A stretch of 64,000 nucleotides of DNA from Candidatus Bipolaricaulota bacterium (GCA_014360985.1 JACIWK010000006.1:33905-97904), one strand, 5' to 3'; counted from the stretch's first letter, positions 48,981-57,704 are shown. Made by a program: numbers and translations. The notes: generated by a model from the sequence alone, not told the origin.

Positions 48981-51608
48981 TTAACTGGCAAGGCAGCGTT
49001 CGAGGCGTGCGCAACGGGCGCGGAGGGCCCGGGCTTCCTCCTCCGCTTTCGCCACGACCTCGGGGGCCGCCTTCTGCCGGAACTGGGGGGTGTTGAGCCT
49101 TCCCTCCAGTCTCGCGAGCTCGGTCGTGGCCCGGGCCAGGTCGCGACGAATCCGCTCCCGGACCACCTCCCAATCCACAATACCCCCTACGGGGAGGAAG
49201 AACGCGACCTCGCCCGCCACGCCACGGGCGGCGCCCATGGGCAGGCGCGCCCCGGGCTCGTGGCGGACCCGGGCCGCCCGGGCCAAGCGCTGGATGGCTG
49301 AGGCGAACACCGTGGCCAAGCCCGCGCTCCCCTCCCCTGAGACAAGCACGAGCTCCACCTCCGCCCCCGCGGGGACCCCGACCTCGGCCCGTACCGCCCG
49401 CACCTCACGGATGAGGTCCATCACCTGGTTCAGCTGCCCCTCGGCCTCGGGATCCCGCCACTCCGGGCGGGGCTGCGGGTAGTCGGCCCGGGCAAGCGCC
49501 CCTTCCCGCCCCATGTGCCCCCAGATCTCCTCGGTGAGGAACGGCATCACCGGGTGGAGGAGGCGGACCACGATGTCCAGAGCCTCGCGTAGGACGAGTT
49601 GGCACGTGACCCGGGCCTCAGGGTCGTCGCCCTGCAGGCGCAGTTTGGCAAGCTCCAGGTACCAGTCGCACATCTCGTGCCACGTGAAGTGGTACAGGGC
49701 GTCGCTCGCGAGGTGGAAGTTGTAGCGATCGAACTCCGTGCGGACCTTCTCCACGAGCCAGCTCAGCCGGGACCGGATCCAGCGGTCCTCGGGGGCGAGC
49801 GGGCGCCCGTCGAGCGCTGCCGTCGGCCCAACGTCCTCCGTGTTCGTGAGGATGAACCGCGCCATGTTCCACAGCTTGTTCTGGAAGTTGCGCGCCTCAT
49901 CCAGCTGGCGCAGGGAGACCCGCATCTCCCGGCCCTTGGTCGAGCTTCCGGCCATCGTGAACCGCAGCGCGTCCATGCCGTGGCTCTCCTTGACCTCGAG
50001 GGCGTCGATCATGTTCCCCCGGGACCGGCTCATTTTCTGCCCATGCTCGTCGACGATGAACGGGGTGATGAGGACCTCGCGGAACGGGACCTCGCCCATG
50101 AAGTGGAGGCCCATCATCACCATCCGTGCCACCCAGAAGAACAGGATGTCGAACGCCGTCACGAGGACCGACGTCGGGTAGAACGTCCGGAGCTCGACCG
50201 TCTCCTCGGGCCATCCCATGACCGAGAACGGCCACAGGGCCGAGGAGAACCAGGTATCGAGCACGTCCTCGTCCTGACGGAGGGGCACGTCGTGGCCGTA
50301 GTGCCTCGCCGCCAGCTTGCGCGCTTCGGCCTCGTCCCGGGCGATGAACGTCTCCCCGTCCGGGCCGTACCAAGCGGGGATGCGGTGCCCCCACCACAGC
50401 TGGCGGGAGACGCACCAGTCGCGGATCCCCTCGAGCCAGTCGAAGTACACCTTGGCCCACCGCTCGGGGACGAACTGGATCCTCCCCTCGCGCACGGCCG
50501 CGATCGCTGGTTCCGCAAGGGGCTTCATGTGGACGAACCACTGGGTGGAGATCCTCGGCTCGACCCGCGTCCGGCAGCGTTGGCAGTGCCCGACGGCGTG
50601 GCGGTACGGGACCACCTTCTCCAGAAGCCCCCCCGCCTTGAGGCGCGCGACGACCTCCTCCCGGGCCGCGAATCGGTCCAATCCGGCGAACGGGCCCCCG
50701 TGGGCATTGATCGTCCCATCGGGGTTGAGGATGTCGATCGCGGGAAGCCCATAGCGCTTGCCGATCTCCCGATCCACGGGATCATGCCCGGGCGTGATCT
50801 TGAGGACGCCGGTGCCGAACTCCGGGTCCACCTCCTCGGCCCCCACGATGGGGAGCCGCCGGTCGAGGAGGGGGAGGATCGCCGTCCTCCCCACGAGGTG
50901 CCGGTGCCGCTCGTCGCGGGGGTTCACGGCGACGCCCGTGTCCCCGAGCATCGTCTCCGGCCGCGTCGTGGCCACGGTGACGTGCCCGCCCCCGTCCAGC
51001 GGGTAGCGCACGAAGTAGAGGTGCCCGTCGACCTCCTCGTGCTCGACCTCGATGTCCGACAGCGCCGTCCCACAGCGGGGACACCAGTGGATCATGTAAT
51101 CCCCGCGGTAGATGAGACCATCGCGGTGGAGGCGGACGAAGGCGAGGGTCACCGCCCGCGACAGGCCCGGATCGAGGGTGAACCGCTGGCGCGACCAGTC
51201 ACACGAGCAGCCCAGGACCTGCAGCTGGTCGATGATTTCGTTCCCATAACGCTCTTTCCACTCCCAGACCCGACGCACGAAACCCTCCCGTCCCAGGTCC
51301 TGGCGGGTGATCCCTTCCTTGGCGAGGGCCTTCTCGACCACGTTCTGGGTGGCGATCCCGGCGTGGTCCGTTCCCGGGAACCAGCACGCCTCGAACCCCG
51401 CCATCCGCTTGTAGCGGATGAGGAGGTCCTGGAGGGTGTAGACGAGGTTGTGCCCGAGATGAAGCCGCCCCGTGATGTTGGGAGGGGGGATGACGATGGA
51501 GAACGGGGGCTTGCCGCTCCGGGGGTCACAGCGCCACAGGTCCCGTTCCTCCCAGAACGCGAGGATGCGCGGCTCGACTTCGGTCGGATCGTAGCGAGGG
51601 GGAAGCAT
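48981..51608 (-). CDS. valS: Valyl-tRNA synthetase
   Basis: An 875-residue class I synthetase. ATG at 51608 follows GGAGGG. NITGRLHLGHNLVYTLQDLL carries the HIGH-type motif, HWCPRCGTALSDIEVEHEEV the zinc/editing entrance, TTRPETMLGDTGVAVNP the editing site, WWGHRIPAWY and QKMSRSRGNMIDAL the KMSKS loop (KMSRS). The C-terminus ends in the coiled-coil arm (ATTELARLEGRLNTPQF) typical of ValRS. Immediately downstream of ndk. Confidence 0.98.
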   Translation of the reverse strand: MLPPRYDPTEVEPRILAFWEERDLWRCDPRSGKPPFSIVIPPPNITGRLHLGHNLVYTLQDLLIRYKRMAGFEACWFPGTDHAGIATQNVVEKALAKEGITRQDLGREGFVRRVWEWKERYGNEIIDQLQVLGCSCDWSRQRFTLDPGLSRAVTLAFVRLHRDGLIYRGDYMIHWCPRCGTALSDIEVEHEEVDGHLYFVRYPLDGGGHVTVATTRPETMLGDTGVAVNPRDERHRHLVGRTAILPLLDRRLPIVGAEEVDPEFGTGVLKITPGHDPVDREIGKRYGLPAIDILNPDGTINAHGGPFAGLDRFAAREEVVARLKAGGLLEKVVPYRHAVGHCQRCRTRVEPRISTQWFVHMKPLAEPAIAAVREGRIQFVPERWAKVYFDWLEGIRDWCVSRQLWWGHRIPAWYGPDGETFIARDEAEARKLAARHYGHDVPLRQDEDVLDTWFSSALWPFSVMGWPEETVELRTFYPTSVLVTAFDILFFWVARMVMMGLHFMGEVPFREVLITPFIVDEHGQKMSRSRGNMIDALEVKESHGMDALRFTMAGSSTKGREMRVSLRQLDEARNFQNKLWNMARFILTNTEDVGPTAALDGRPLAPEDRWIRSRLSWLVEKVRTEFDRYNFHLASDALYHFTWHEMCDWYLELAKLRLQGDDPEARVTCQLVLREALDIVVRLLHPVMPFLTEEIWGHMGREGALARADYPQPRPEWRDPEAEGQLNQVMDLIREVRAVRAEVGVPAGAEVELVLVSGEGSAGLATVFASAIQRLARAARVRHEPGARLPMGAARGVAGEVAFFLPVGGIVDWEVVRERIRRDLARATTELARLEGRLNTPQFRQKAAPEVVAKAEEEARALRARCARLERCLAS

Positions 51609-51609
51609 C

Positions 51610-52059
51610 CTACCCTCCGAGCCAGGCTGCATCGGCCATGGAGTAGCTCAGGATCTCCTCGGGGGGGAAGAAGAGGGGGATCTCCCGCGCCGCCGAGGTC
51701 GGGGAATCCGAGCCGTGGACGAGGTTCATCCCCACCGAGAGCCCGAAGTCACCGCGGATCGTGCCTGGATCGGCCTCGAACGGGTTCGTCTTCCCCATCA
51801 GCCGACGCACGGCCTCGACCGCGCCCGGCCCCTCGACGACGAGGGCGACCACCGGGGCCGAGGTGATGAACGACACGAGCTCCTCATAGAACGGTTTCCC
51901 GACGTGTTCGGCGTAGTGGCGCTCCGCGAGGTCCCGGGGTACATGCATGAGCTTCATCGCCACGATGCTGAGGCCCTTCGCCTCCAGCCGAGCGATGATC
52001 CGGCCCACGAGCCGCCGTTGCAGGGCATCCGGTTTCAAGAGCACGAGCGTCCGTTCCAT
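51610..52059 (-). CDS. ndk: Nucleoside diphosphate kinase
   Basis: A 149-residue Ndk. ATG at 52059 follows [28 protein letters not shown], the catalytic histidine in NLVHGSDSP, and [15 protein letters not shown]. It balances NTP pools. Only 1 bp separates its stop from the valS start, so the two genes form one unit. Confidence 0.98.
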   Translation of the reverse strand: MERTLVLLKPDALQRRLVGRIIARLEAKGLSIVAMKLMHVPRDLAERHYAEHVGKPFYEELVSFITSAPVVALVVEGPGAVEAVRRLMGKTNPFEADPGTIRGDFGLSVGMNLVHGSDSPTSAAREIPLFFPPEEILSYSMADAAWLGG

Positions 52060-52134
52060 CGTCCCTCCTCGCGGTGTCGTACCGACAACGCCCCGAGTGT
52101 ACCCCACAGCCGCCGCCTGCCGCAGCTGGGAACG

Positions 52135-52157
52135 GTCCCCTCTGGTCAGAGGGGGAC
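52135..52157. other. Strong hairpin in the ndk-metK intergenic region
   Basis: GTCCCCTCT (52135-52143) pairs with AGAGGGGGAC (52148-52157, one extra G) around a GGTC loop, 22 bp before metK and 75 bp before ndk. No U-run follows on either strand, so it is not a standard terminator; no SAM riboswitch consensus was recognised. Confidence 0.4.
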
Positions 52158-52179
52158 GAACGGAGTACCCTACCGTGCG

Positions 52180-53370
52180 ATGGCACGAGCGGGGCGGCGC
52201 GGAGCGAAAAGGCTGATCACCGCTGAGTCCGTGACCGAGGGGCACCCGGACAAGCTGGCGGATCGGATCTCGGATGCGGTCCTCGACGCCGTGCTCGCCC
52301 AGGACCCCCTGGGCCGCGTGGCGTGCGAGACGCTCGTGACCGAGGGCCTCATCATCGTGGGGGGGGAAATCGCGACCTCCGCCCACCTCGCTCCGGGGGA
52401 GATCGCGCGGCGCGTGATCCGCGATGCGGGGTACGTCAAGCCCGAGTACGGGTTGTCGTTCGATGCCTGCGCCGTGGCAACCCTCATCCGCCAGCAGTCG
52501 CCGGACATTGCCCAGGCCGTGCGGCGGGATGCGGCCGGTGACCCCTACGACCGGATCGGGGCCGGGGACCAGGGGATCATGTTCGGGTACGCCACGAGCG
52601 AGACCCCGGAGCGGATGCCGCTCCCGATCACGCTCGCCCACAAGCTGGCCCGACGGCTGGCCGAGGTCCGCAAGGACGGTTCCCTCCTTTACTTGCGTCC
52701 CGACGGCAAGACCCAGGTCACCGTCGAGTACGAGGGAGCCCGCCCCCTCCGCGTGCACACGGTGCTCATCGCTGCCCAGCACGCCCCGGACGTGGGGCTG
52801 GAGGCGCTGCGGGAGGATCTACGGCGGCTCGTCGTGGAACCGGTGCTCGACGGCTGGCTCGACGAGGAGTCCCAGGTCCACGTGAACACATCCGAACGGT
52901 TCGTGGTCGGGGGGCCGGCCTCGGACACGGGGATGACGGGGCGGAAGATCATCGTTGACACGTACGGCGGGTACGGGTCCCACGGCGGGGGGGCGTTCTC
53001 CGGCAAGGACCCGACGAAGGTCGATCGCTCCGGCTCCTACATGGCCCGCTACGCGGCGGTGAACGTGGTGGCCGCGGGCCTGGCCGAGGCGTGCGAGGTC
53101 CAAGTGGCATATGCGATCGGGCGGGCGTGGCCGCTGGCCCTCAACGTGACCCCCCTCGGGACGTGCACCGTATCCCGGGAGGCGCTGGCGAAAGCAGTGA
53201 ACGAGGTGTTCGACTTCCGGCCGGCGGCGATCATCGATGCCCTCGATCTCCGCCGTCCGATCTACGAGCCGCTCGCGTGCTACGGCCACTTCGGCCGGCT
53301 CGACCTCTCCCTGACCTGGGAGGAGCCAGACCGGGTGGAGGCCCTCCGCACCGCCGCTCGCCGCAGCTAG
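52180..53370 (+). CDS. metK: S-adenosylmethionine synthetase
   Basis: A 396-residue MetK that makes SAM from methionine and [23 protein letters not shown] holds the active-site His and Asp; [18 protein letters not shown] and [19 protein letters not shown] are the two family signatures. ATG at 52180; the ribosome site is weak (GGAG 14 nt upstream). It may lead a unit with the endonuclease Q and CoA-transferase genes downstream, though 96 bp separate it from the first. Confidence 0.98.
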   Translation: MARAGRRGAKRLITAESVTEGHPDKLADRISDAVLDAVLAQDPLGRVACETLVTEGLIIVGGEIATSAHLAPGEIARRVIRDAGYVKPEYGLSFDACAVATLIRQQSPDIAQAVRRDAAGDPYDRIGAGDQGIMFGYATSETPERMPLPITLAHKLARRLAEVRKDGSLLYLRPDGKTQVTVEYEGARPLRVHTVLIAAQHAPDVGLEALREDLRRLVVEPVLDGWLDEESQVHVNTSERFVVGGPASDTGMTGRKIIVDTYGGYGSHGGGAFSGKDPTKVDRSGSYMARYAAVNVVAAGLAEACEVQVAYAIGRAWPLALNVTPLGTCTVSREALAKAVNEVFDFRPAAIIDALDLRRPIYEPLACYGHFGRLDLSLTWEEPDRVEALRTAARRS

Positions 53371-53466
53371 CCTGGGTCGTGTGCCCTGGACTCCGCATCC
53401 TGCGGGCCCCCGCCCCGGCGGCTGTCGGCCCCGCGCCGCACGACATCGAGTGGCTATACTGAGGCC

Positions 53467-54696
53467 ATGCGGGTCATCGCCGACCTCCACCTCCACTCCC
53501 GCCACTCGCGGGCGACGAGCTCGGACATGGACCTCCCCGGGCTCGCTCAGTGGGCCAAGCGAAAGGGGATCGACCTTCTCGGCACGGGCGACTTCACCCA
53601 TCCCGAGTGGTACCACCACCTCACGCGACACCTCCTCCCCGTGGGGGAGGGTCTCTACGCCTACGACGGCGTCCGGTTCCTGTTCACGGCCGAAATCGCC
53701 GCGATCTGGTCCCACGACGGACGGGTACGACGGGTGCACTTCCTGATCCTCGCCCCCAACGCAGAGAGCGCGGCCCGCATCAACGGCGAGCTGGCGCGGA
53801 TCGGGAACCTCGTTGCGGACGGGCGGCCGATGCTCGGCGTGAGCGGGGAGTGCCTCGTGGAGTCCGTGCTGGGGGCATGCCCCGAGGCCGCCCTGATCCC
53901 CGCCCACGCCTGGACCCCCTGGTACTCGATCTTCGGGGCTCAGTCCGGGTTCGACTCCCTGGATGAGGCGTTGGGACCGGCCGCAAGGCATGTGTTCGCG
54001 ATCGAGACGGGTCTCTCCTCCGATCCCCCCATGAACTGGCGGGTCTCGGCGCTCGATCGCGTGGCGCTCGTCTCATTCTCCGATGCTCATTCCCCGCCCC
54101 GCCTCGGGCGGGAGGCGACCGCGTTCGACCTCCCCGAGATCTCCTACCGCTCCCTCCTCTCCGCGATCCGTGATCGGGACCGGGAGAGGTTCCTGTTCAC
54201 GATCGAGTTCTTCCCGGAGGAGGGGAAGTACCATTTCGATGGCCACCGGGCGTGCGGGGTCTCGCTTGCGCCCGCGGAGACGCGGACCCACCACGGCCGC
54301 TGCCCCGTGTGCGGCCGCCCCGTCACAGTGGGCGTCCTCCATCGGGTGGAGGAGCTCGCCGACCGGCCGCTGGGGCACCGCCCGCCGACGGCGATTCCCT
54401 ACTGTTCCCTTGTCCCCCTCGCGGAGATCCTCGCTCAGGCCCTCGACCAGGGTGTGAACACGAAAGGGGTGGAAGCGGAGTACGATCGCCTGGTACACAG
54501 GTTCGGGAGCGAGTTCAGGATCCTCCTCGACCTGCCGGAGGAGGAGCTGAGGCGAGGCGTTCCGCCACGGGTGGCGGAGGCGATCGCCAAGGTCCGGGCC
54601 GGGGAGCTAGAGATCGAGCCTGGCTACGATGGCCAGTACGGCACGATCCACATCCCGTTCCCCACGGAGGGGCAGGAGCTCCCCTTGTTCGCCTGA
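53467..54696 (+). CDS. Endonuclease Q-like PHP-domain nuclease
   Basis: A 409-residue protein. MRVIADLHLHSRHSRATSSD begins a PHP metal site, with LGTGDFTHPEW, PAHAWTPWYSIFG and SFSDAHSPPRLGREAT giving the remaining ligands; a zinc-finger-like CPVCGRPVTVGVLHRVEELA follows near residues 280-300. This is the endonuclease Q layout: EndoQ nicks DNA 5' of deaminated bases (uracil, hypoxanthine) and abasic sites in archaea and some bacteria. The last residues GQELPLFA resemble a bacterial sliding-clamp-binding peptide (QxxLxLF). Followed 1 bp later by a CoA transferase gene. Confidence 0.88.
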   Translation: MRVIADLHLHSRHSRATSSDMDLPGLAQWAKRKGIDLLGTGDFTHPEWYHHLTRHLLPVGEGLYAYDGVRFLFTAEIAAIWSHDGRVRRVHFLILAPNAESAARINGELARIGNLVADGRPMLGVSGECLVESVLGACPEAALIPAHAWTPWYSIFGAQSGFDSLDEALGPAARHVFAIETGLSSDPPMNWRVSALDRVALVSFSDAHSPPRLGREATAFDLPEISYRSLLSAIRDRDRERFLFTIEFFPEEGKYHFDGHRACGVSLAPAETRTHHGRCPVCGRPVTVGVLHRVEELADRPLGHRPPTAIPYCSLVPLAEILAQALDQGVNTKGVEAEYDRLVHRFGSEFRILLDLPEEELRRGVPPRVAEAIAKVRAGELEIEPGYDGQYGTIHIPFPTEGQELPLFA

Positions 54697-54697
54697 C

Positions 54698-55825
54698 ATG
54701 AAGCCGCTTCGGGGGATGCGGGTTCTCGACCTGTCCCGGATCCTCGCCGGGCCCCTCGCCGCGATGTGGATGGCCGACCTGGGGGCAGAGGTGATCAAGG
54801 TCGAGCGTCCGGGGAGCGGCGACGAGACGCGGCGGTGGGGACCGCCGTTCGTGGGCGGGGAATCGGCGTACTTCCTCGCTGTGAACCGGGGGAAACGGGG
54901 GATCACCCTCGATTTCGCCACCGACCGCGAGGCCCTGCGGAAGCTGATCCAGAGGAGCGACGTGCTCGTCCACAACTTCCTCCCCGAGACAGCGGCCAAG
55001 CTTGGCCTCGGCTGTTCGGATCTACGGGAGCTGAACCCGCGCCTTGTGTACACAGCCGTGGCTGGATTCCCGCCAGGCCCGTACCGGGACGAGCCGGGGT
55101 TCGACGCCCTCATCCAAGCGCTGGGGGGACTGATGGCGATCACCGGCGAAGGGGATCGTCCGGTAAAGGTCGGGGTGGCGATCGTCGATGTCCTCGCCGC
55201 ATGGGCCGCCCTCGCCGGAACGCTGGGCGCCCTCCTCGCGCGGGAACGCACGGGGAAAGGGAGCGAGGTGGAAGCCACCCTCGCCGAGTGCTCTGCCTCG
55301 GCGCTGGCCAACGTCGCCCAGGCGTTCCTCCTCACGGGTCAGGAGCCCTCGCGGCTGGGTACCGCGCACCCCCACATCGTCCCCTACCAAGCGTTCCCCA
55401 CACAGAGGGGCCTGATCATGGTCGCGGTGGGGACCGACGCCCAGTTCCAGACCCTGTGCCACGCCCTGGGCCGACCAGAGATCGCCTCCGACCCCCGGTT
55501 CGCCACGAACCCCGACCGGGTGCGGAACCGAGAGGTTCTGGTCGAGATCCTGACCGAGGTGTTCCGTGGGCGAGGGGGAGAGGAGTGGGTTGGGGAACTG
55601 AAGGAGGCGGGGATCCCCGCGGGCCGGGTGAACACGCTTTCCGACCTGTTCGGCGATCCTGGGCTCGTGGGGCGGCTCCTCGTCGAGGTGGACCACCCCA
55701 CGGTGGGGAGGTACACGAGCGTCGGCTGCCCGATGTCCGCCGCCTGGCCGCCGAGCCCCCTCCCCCCGCCGCGGCTGGGGGAGCACACGGCCGAGGTGCT
55801 CCGCGGGCTGGGGATCCGCTCCTGA
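54698..55825 (+). CDS. CaiB/BaiF-family CoA transferase
   Basis: A 375-residue class III CoA transferase. GMRVLDLSRILAGPLAAMWM, DLGAEVIKVERPGSGDETR, NRGKRGITLDF and DEPGFDALIQALGGLMAITG (catalytic Asp) are the family blocks; the C-terminal VEVDHPTVGRYTSVGCP is also typical. It moves CoA between carboxylic acids; the acid cannot be inferred. The downstream class V aminotransferase gene starts 4 bp later. Confidence 0.92.
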   Translation: MKPLRGMRVLDLSRILAGPLAAMWMADLGAEVIKVERPGSGDETRRWGPPFVGGESAYFLAVNRGKRGITLDFATDREALRKLIQRSDVLVHNFLPETAAKLGLGCSDLRELNPRLVYTAVAGFPPGPYRDEPGFDALIQALGGLMAITGEGDRPVKVGVAIVDVLAAWAALAGTLGALLARERTGKGSEVEATLAECSASALANVAQAFLLTGQEPSRLGTAHPHIVPYQAFPTQRGLIMVAVGTDAQFQTLCHALGRPEIASDPRFATNPDRVRNREVLVEILTEVFRGRGGEEWVGELKEAGIPAGRVNTLSDLFGDPGLVGRLLVEVDHPTVGRYTSVGCPMSAAWPPSPLPPPRLGEHTAEVLRGLGIRS

Positions 55826-55829
55826 GGCG

Positions 55830-56993
55830 ATGTCCGAACCGCAGGGCCTGGGCGACCTGTTCCTCCTCCGGAAGGACGTCGTGTTCCTCAACCACGGCTC
55901 GTTCGGGGCGTGTCCCGTGCCCGTGTTCGACGCCTACGGGCGCTGGCAGCGGGCGCTCGAGGAGGAGCCTGTGGAGTTCCTCGACCGGAGGTTCGAGCTG
56001 CGGATGGCCGAGGCCCGCGGGGCCCTCGGGGCGTTCCTCTCCGCCGATCCGGACGATCTCGTGTTCGTCCCCAACGCGACGACAGCGATGAACGTTGTCG
56101 CCCGCTCCCTTCCCTTGGGGCCGGGCGATGAGGTTCTGTCGACGGACCACGAGTACGGGGCCGTCGACCGGATGTGGCGCCTCGTGTGCGCCGAGCGCGG
56201 GGCGCGGTACGTGCGGGCCCAGATCGGAGTTCCGGTCCGATCCGAGGCGGAAGTGGTCGAAGCCGTGTGGGCTCGTCGGACCCCGAGAACCCGGGTGCTG
56301 TCCATCTCCCACATCACCTCGCCCACGGCGGTGCAGTTGCCTGTCGCGCAGCTCGTCCGCCGGGCGCGGGAGGAGGGGATCCTCACCGTGGTGGACGGCG
56401 CCCACGCCCCCGGGCAGATCCCCCTCGCTCTGGAGACGCTGGGCGCGGACTTCTACGCCGGCAACTGCCACAAGTGGATGCTCGCCCCCAAGGGGGCAGG
56501 GTTCCTCCACGCGCGCCGGGAACGGCAGCCCCTCCTCAGGCCCCTTGTCATCTCGTGGGGGGGCGAAGGGGAAAGCGGGCCCGGCCCCTCGCCGTTCCTC
56601 GACGATCACCAGTGGCAAGGGACGCGGGACATCGCCCCGTTCCTCGCCGTCTCGGCGGCGATCCGGTTCATGGAGGAGCACGACTGGGACGCCGTCCGTG
56701 CCCAGTGTTGCCAGCTCCTGGACGCGTTCAGCGAGCAGGCGGAGGCAGAACTCGGCCTGCGGCCGGTGGGGCAGGAGACCAAGCCCTGGCCGCTTCAGAT
56801 GAGAGCATTCGCGTTGCCCCCCTGCGATGGGCGTGCGCTCGGGCGGCGCCTGTTCGACCGCTGGCGGATCGAGGTCCCGGTGATCGCCTGGAACGGCCGC
56901 TCCCTCCTCCGCGTCTCCGTCCAGGGGTACAACACGGACCGGGACCTCGATGCGCTGTTACGCGCTTTGGAGGAGGAGCTGCGGACCTCGTAG
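55830..56993 (+). CDS. Class V PLP aminotransferase (isopenicillin N epimerase-like)
   Basis: A 387-residue fold-type I PLP enzyme. LNHGSFGACPVPVFDAYGRW is a hallmark of the isopenicillin-N-epimerase-like subgroup; PNATTAMNVVARSL forms the phosphate cup, VVDGAHAPGQIPLALETLGA supplies the cofactor Asp and His, and AGNCHKWMLAPKGAGFLHAR contains the PLP lysine. Members of this subgroup act on varied amino acids, often as lyases or desulfurases; the name does not imply antibiotic synthesis. ATG at 55830. Confidence 0.85.
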   Translation: MSEPQGLGDLFLLRKDVVFLNHGSFGACPVPVFDAYGRWQRALEEEPVEFLDRRFELRMAEARGALGAFLSADPDDLVFVPNATTAMNVVARSLPLGPGDEVLSTDHEYGAVDRMWRLVCAERGARYVRAQIGVPVRSEAEVVEAVWARRTPRTRVLSISHITSPTAVQLPVAQLVRRAREEGILTVVDGAHAPGQIPLALETLGADFYAGNCHKWMLAPKGAGFLHARRERQPLLRPLVISWGGEGESGPGPSPFLDDHQWQGTRDIAPFLAVSAAIRFMEEHDWDAVRAQCCQLLDAFSEQAEAELGLRPVGQETKPWPLQMRAFALPPCDGRALGRRLFDRWRIEVPVIAWNGRSLLRVSVQGYNTDRDLDALLRALEEELRTS

Positions 56994-56996
56994 ACC

Positions 56997-57072
56997 TGGT
57001 GGAGATGAGCGGAGTCGAACCGCCGACCTCCGCGTTGCGAACGCGGCGCTCTCCCAACTGAGCTACATCCCC
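56997..57072 (-). tRNA. tRNA-Ala (anticodon CGC)
   Basis: 76 nt with encoded CCA; acceptor GGGGATG with CATCTCC, anticodon stem-loop CCGCG-TTCGCAA-CGCGG. Last gene (3'-most) of a six-tRNA minus-strand cluster. Confidence 0.97.
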
Positions 57073-57117
57073 GGAACTACGGTTGGCCGGTTGTCGGTGC
57101 CGGGTTTGTCAGAGCCG

Positions 57118-57153
57118 CCGAACCCGAAACCGGCGAACCTGCAACCGTTTCTC
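57118..57153. repeat. GGTT-rich spacer repeat 3' of tRNA-Met
   Basis: Plus-strand CGAACCCGAAACCGGCGAAC followed by CTGCAACCG between tRNA-Met and tRNA-Ala; resembles the spacers next to the SRP RNA and tRNA-Ser. Confidence 0.45.
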
Positions 57154-57227
57154 TGGCGGCGCAGGGAGTCGAACCCTGAACCTCGCGGTTATGGGCCGCG
57201 CGCTCTTGCCGGTTGAGCTACACCGCC
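57154..57227 (-). tRNA. tRNA-Met, elongator (anticodon CAT)
   Basis: 74 nt, CCA not encoded. Acceptor GGCGGTG pairs fully with CGCCGCC (1-72 paired, so not the initiator); anticodon loop CCCATAA. A CAU-anticodon tRNA-Ile2 is the only alternative and looks less likely from the acceptor. Confidence 0.9.
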
Positions 57228-57241
57228 GACAACCCAGCCCC

Positions 57242-57287
57242 AAGTCGGGAAGTCCCAAGTCTCTTCGGGACTTGGGCTTCCTGACTT
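57242..57287. other. Long hairpin between tRNA-fMet and tRNA-Met
   Basis: AAGTCGGGAAG(T)CCCAAGTC pairs with GACTTGGGCTTCCTGACTT around a short CTTCG-containing loop: about 19 bp with a single bulged T and one G-U. Probably an RNA-processing stem or terminator in the tRNA transcript; no strong U-run on the minus strand. Confidence 0.6.
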
Positions 57288-57296
57288 TCGACCGTC

Positions 57297-57373
57297 TGGT
57301 TGCGGGGGCTGGACTTGAACCAGCAACCTCCGGGTTATGAGCCCGGCGAGCTGCCTAATTGCTCCACCCCGCT
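57297..57373 (-). tRNA. tRNA-fMet, initiator (anticodon CAT)
   Basis: 77 nt with encoded CCA. The first acceptor pair is an A1-A72 mismatch (initiator mark), and the anticodon stem carries three G-C pairs (CCGGG-CTCATAA-CCCGG). Confidence 0.97.
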
Positions 57374-57375
57374 TC

Positions 57376-57460
57376 TGCCGGGGGCGGGATTCGAACCCAC
57401 ACGAGCTCCGTGCTCAAGGGATTTTAAGTCCCCTGCGTCTTCCTGTTTCGCCACCCCGGC
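57376..57460 (-). tRNA. tRNA-Leu (anticodon TAA)
   Basis: 85 nt, class II variable arm, CCA not encoded. Acceptor GCCGGGG with CCCCGGC; anticodon loop CTTAAAA. Only 2 bp separate its 3' end from the tRNA-fMet 5' end. Confidence 0.96.
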
Positions 57461-57466
57461 GGCGCT

Positions 57467-57542
57467 TGGAGCGGGAAACGGGGATCGAACCCGCGCCCTC
57501 CACCTTGGCAAGGTGGCGCTCTACCAGCTGAGCTATTCCCGC
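57467..57542 (-). tRNA. tRNA-Gly (anticodon GCC)
   Basis: 76 nt with encoded CCA; acceptor GCGGGAA with TTCCCGC; anticodon stem-loop CCACC-TTGCCAA-GGTGG. Confidence 0.97.
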
Positions 57543-57583
57543 TTGACCCTTCGATTATACGGGCGAATCCCCACCGGGCCAGG

Positions 57584-57668
57584 TGGTGCGAAGGGCGGGA
57601 CTCGAACCCGCACGCCTTGCGGCACTGGCTCCTAAGGCCAGCGCGTCTGCCCGTTCCGCCACCTTCGC
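57584..57668 (-). tRNA. tRNA-Leu (anticodon TAG)
   Basis: 85 nt with encoded CCA and a long variable arm; acceptor GCGAAGG with CCTTCGC; anticodon stem-loop CTGGC-CTTAGGA-GCCAG. First gene of the cluster, behind a good promoter. Confidence 0.97.
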
Positions 57669-57675
57669 CCTTCCG

Positions 57676-57704
57676 GTTGTAGCCCGCTGGCGCTGGCCGG
57701 TCAA
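57676..57704 (-). promoter_or_regulatory. Promoter of the tRNA cluster
   Basis: Minus strand TTGACC (57699-57704), 17-nt spacer, TACAAC (57676-57681), 8 nt before tRNA-Leu(TAG); the -35 box overlaps the last codons of the DUF296 gene. Confidence 0.6.

Noticed and set aside
49599-51866. A 755-codon open frame on the plus strand
   Set aside because: Exactly antisense to valS, very His/Pro/Arg-rich composition, no domain features.
52060-52179. SAM riboswitch before metK
   Set aside because: None of the SAM-I, SAM-II or SAH conserved blocks was found; only a simple hairpin is present.
55830-56993. Antibiotic (isopenicillin) biosynthesis gene
   Set aside because: The family name reflects similarity only; no biosynthetic cluster genes are present.
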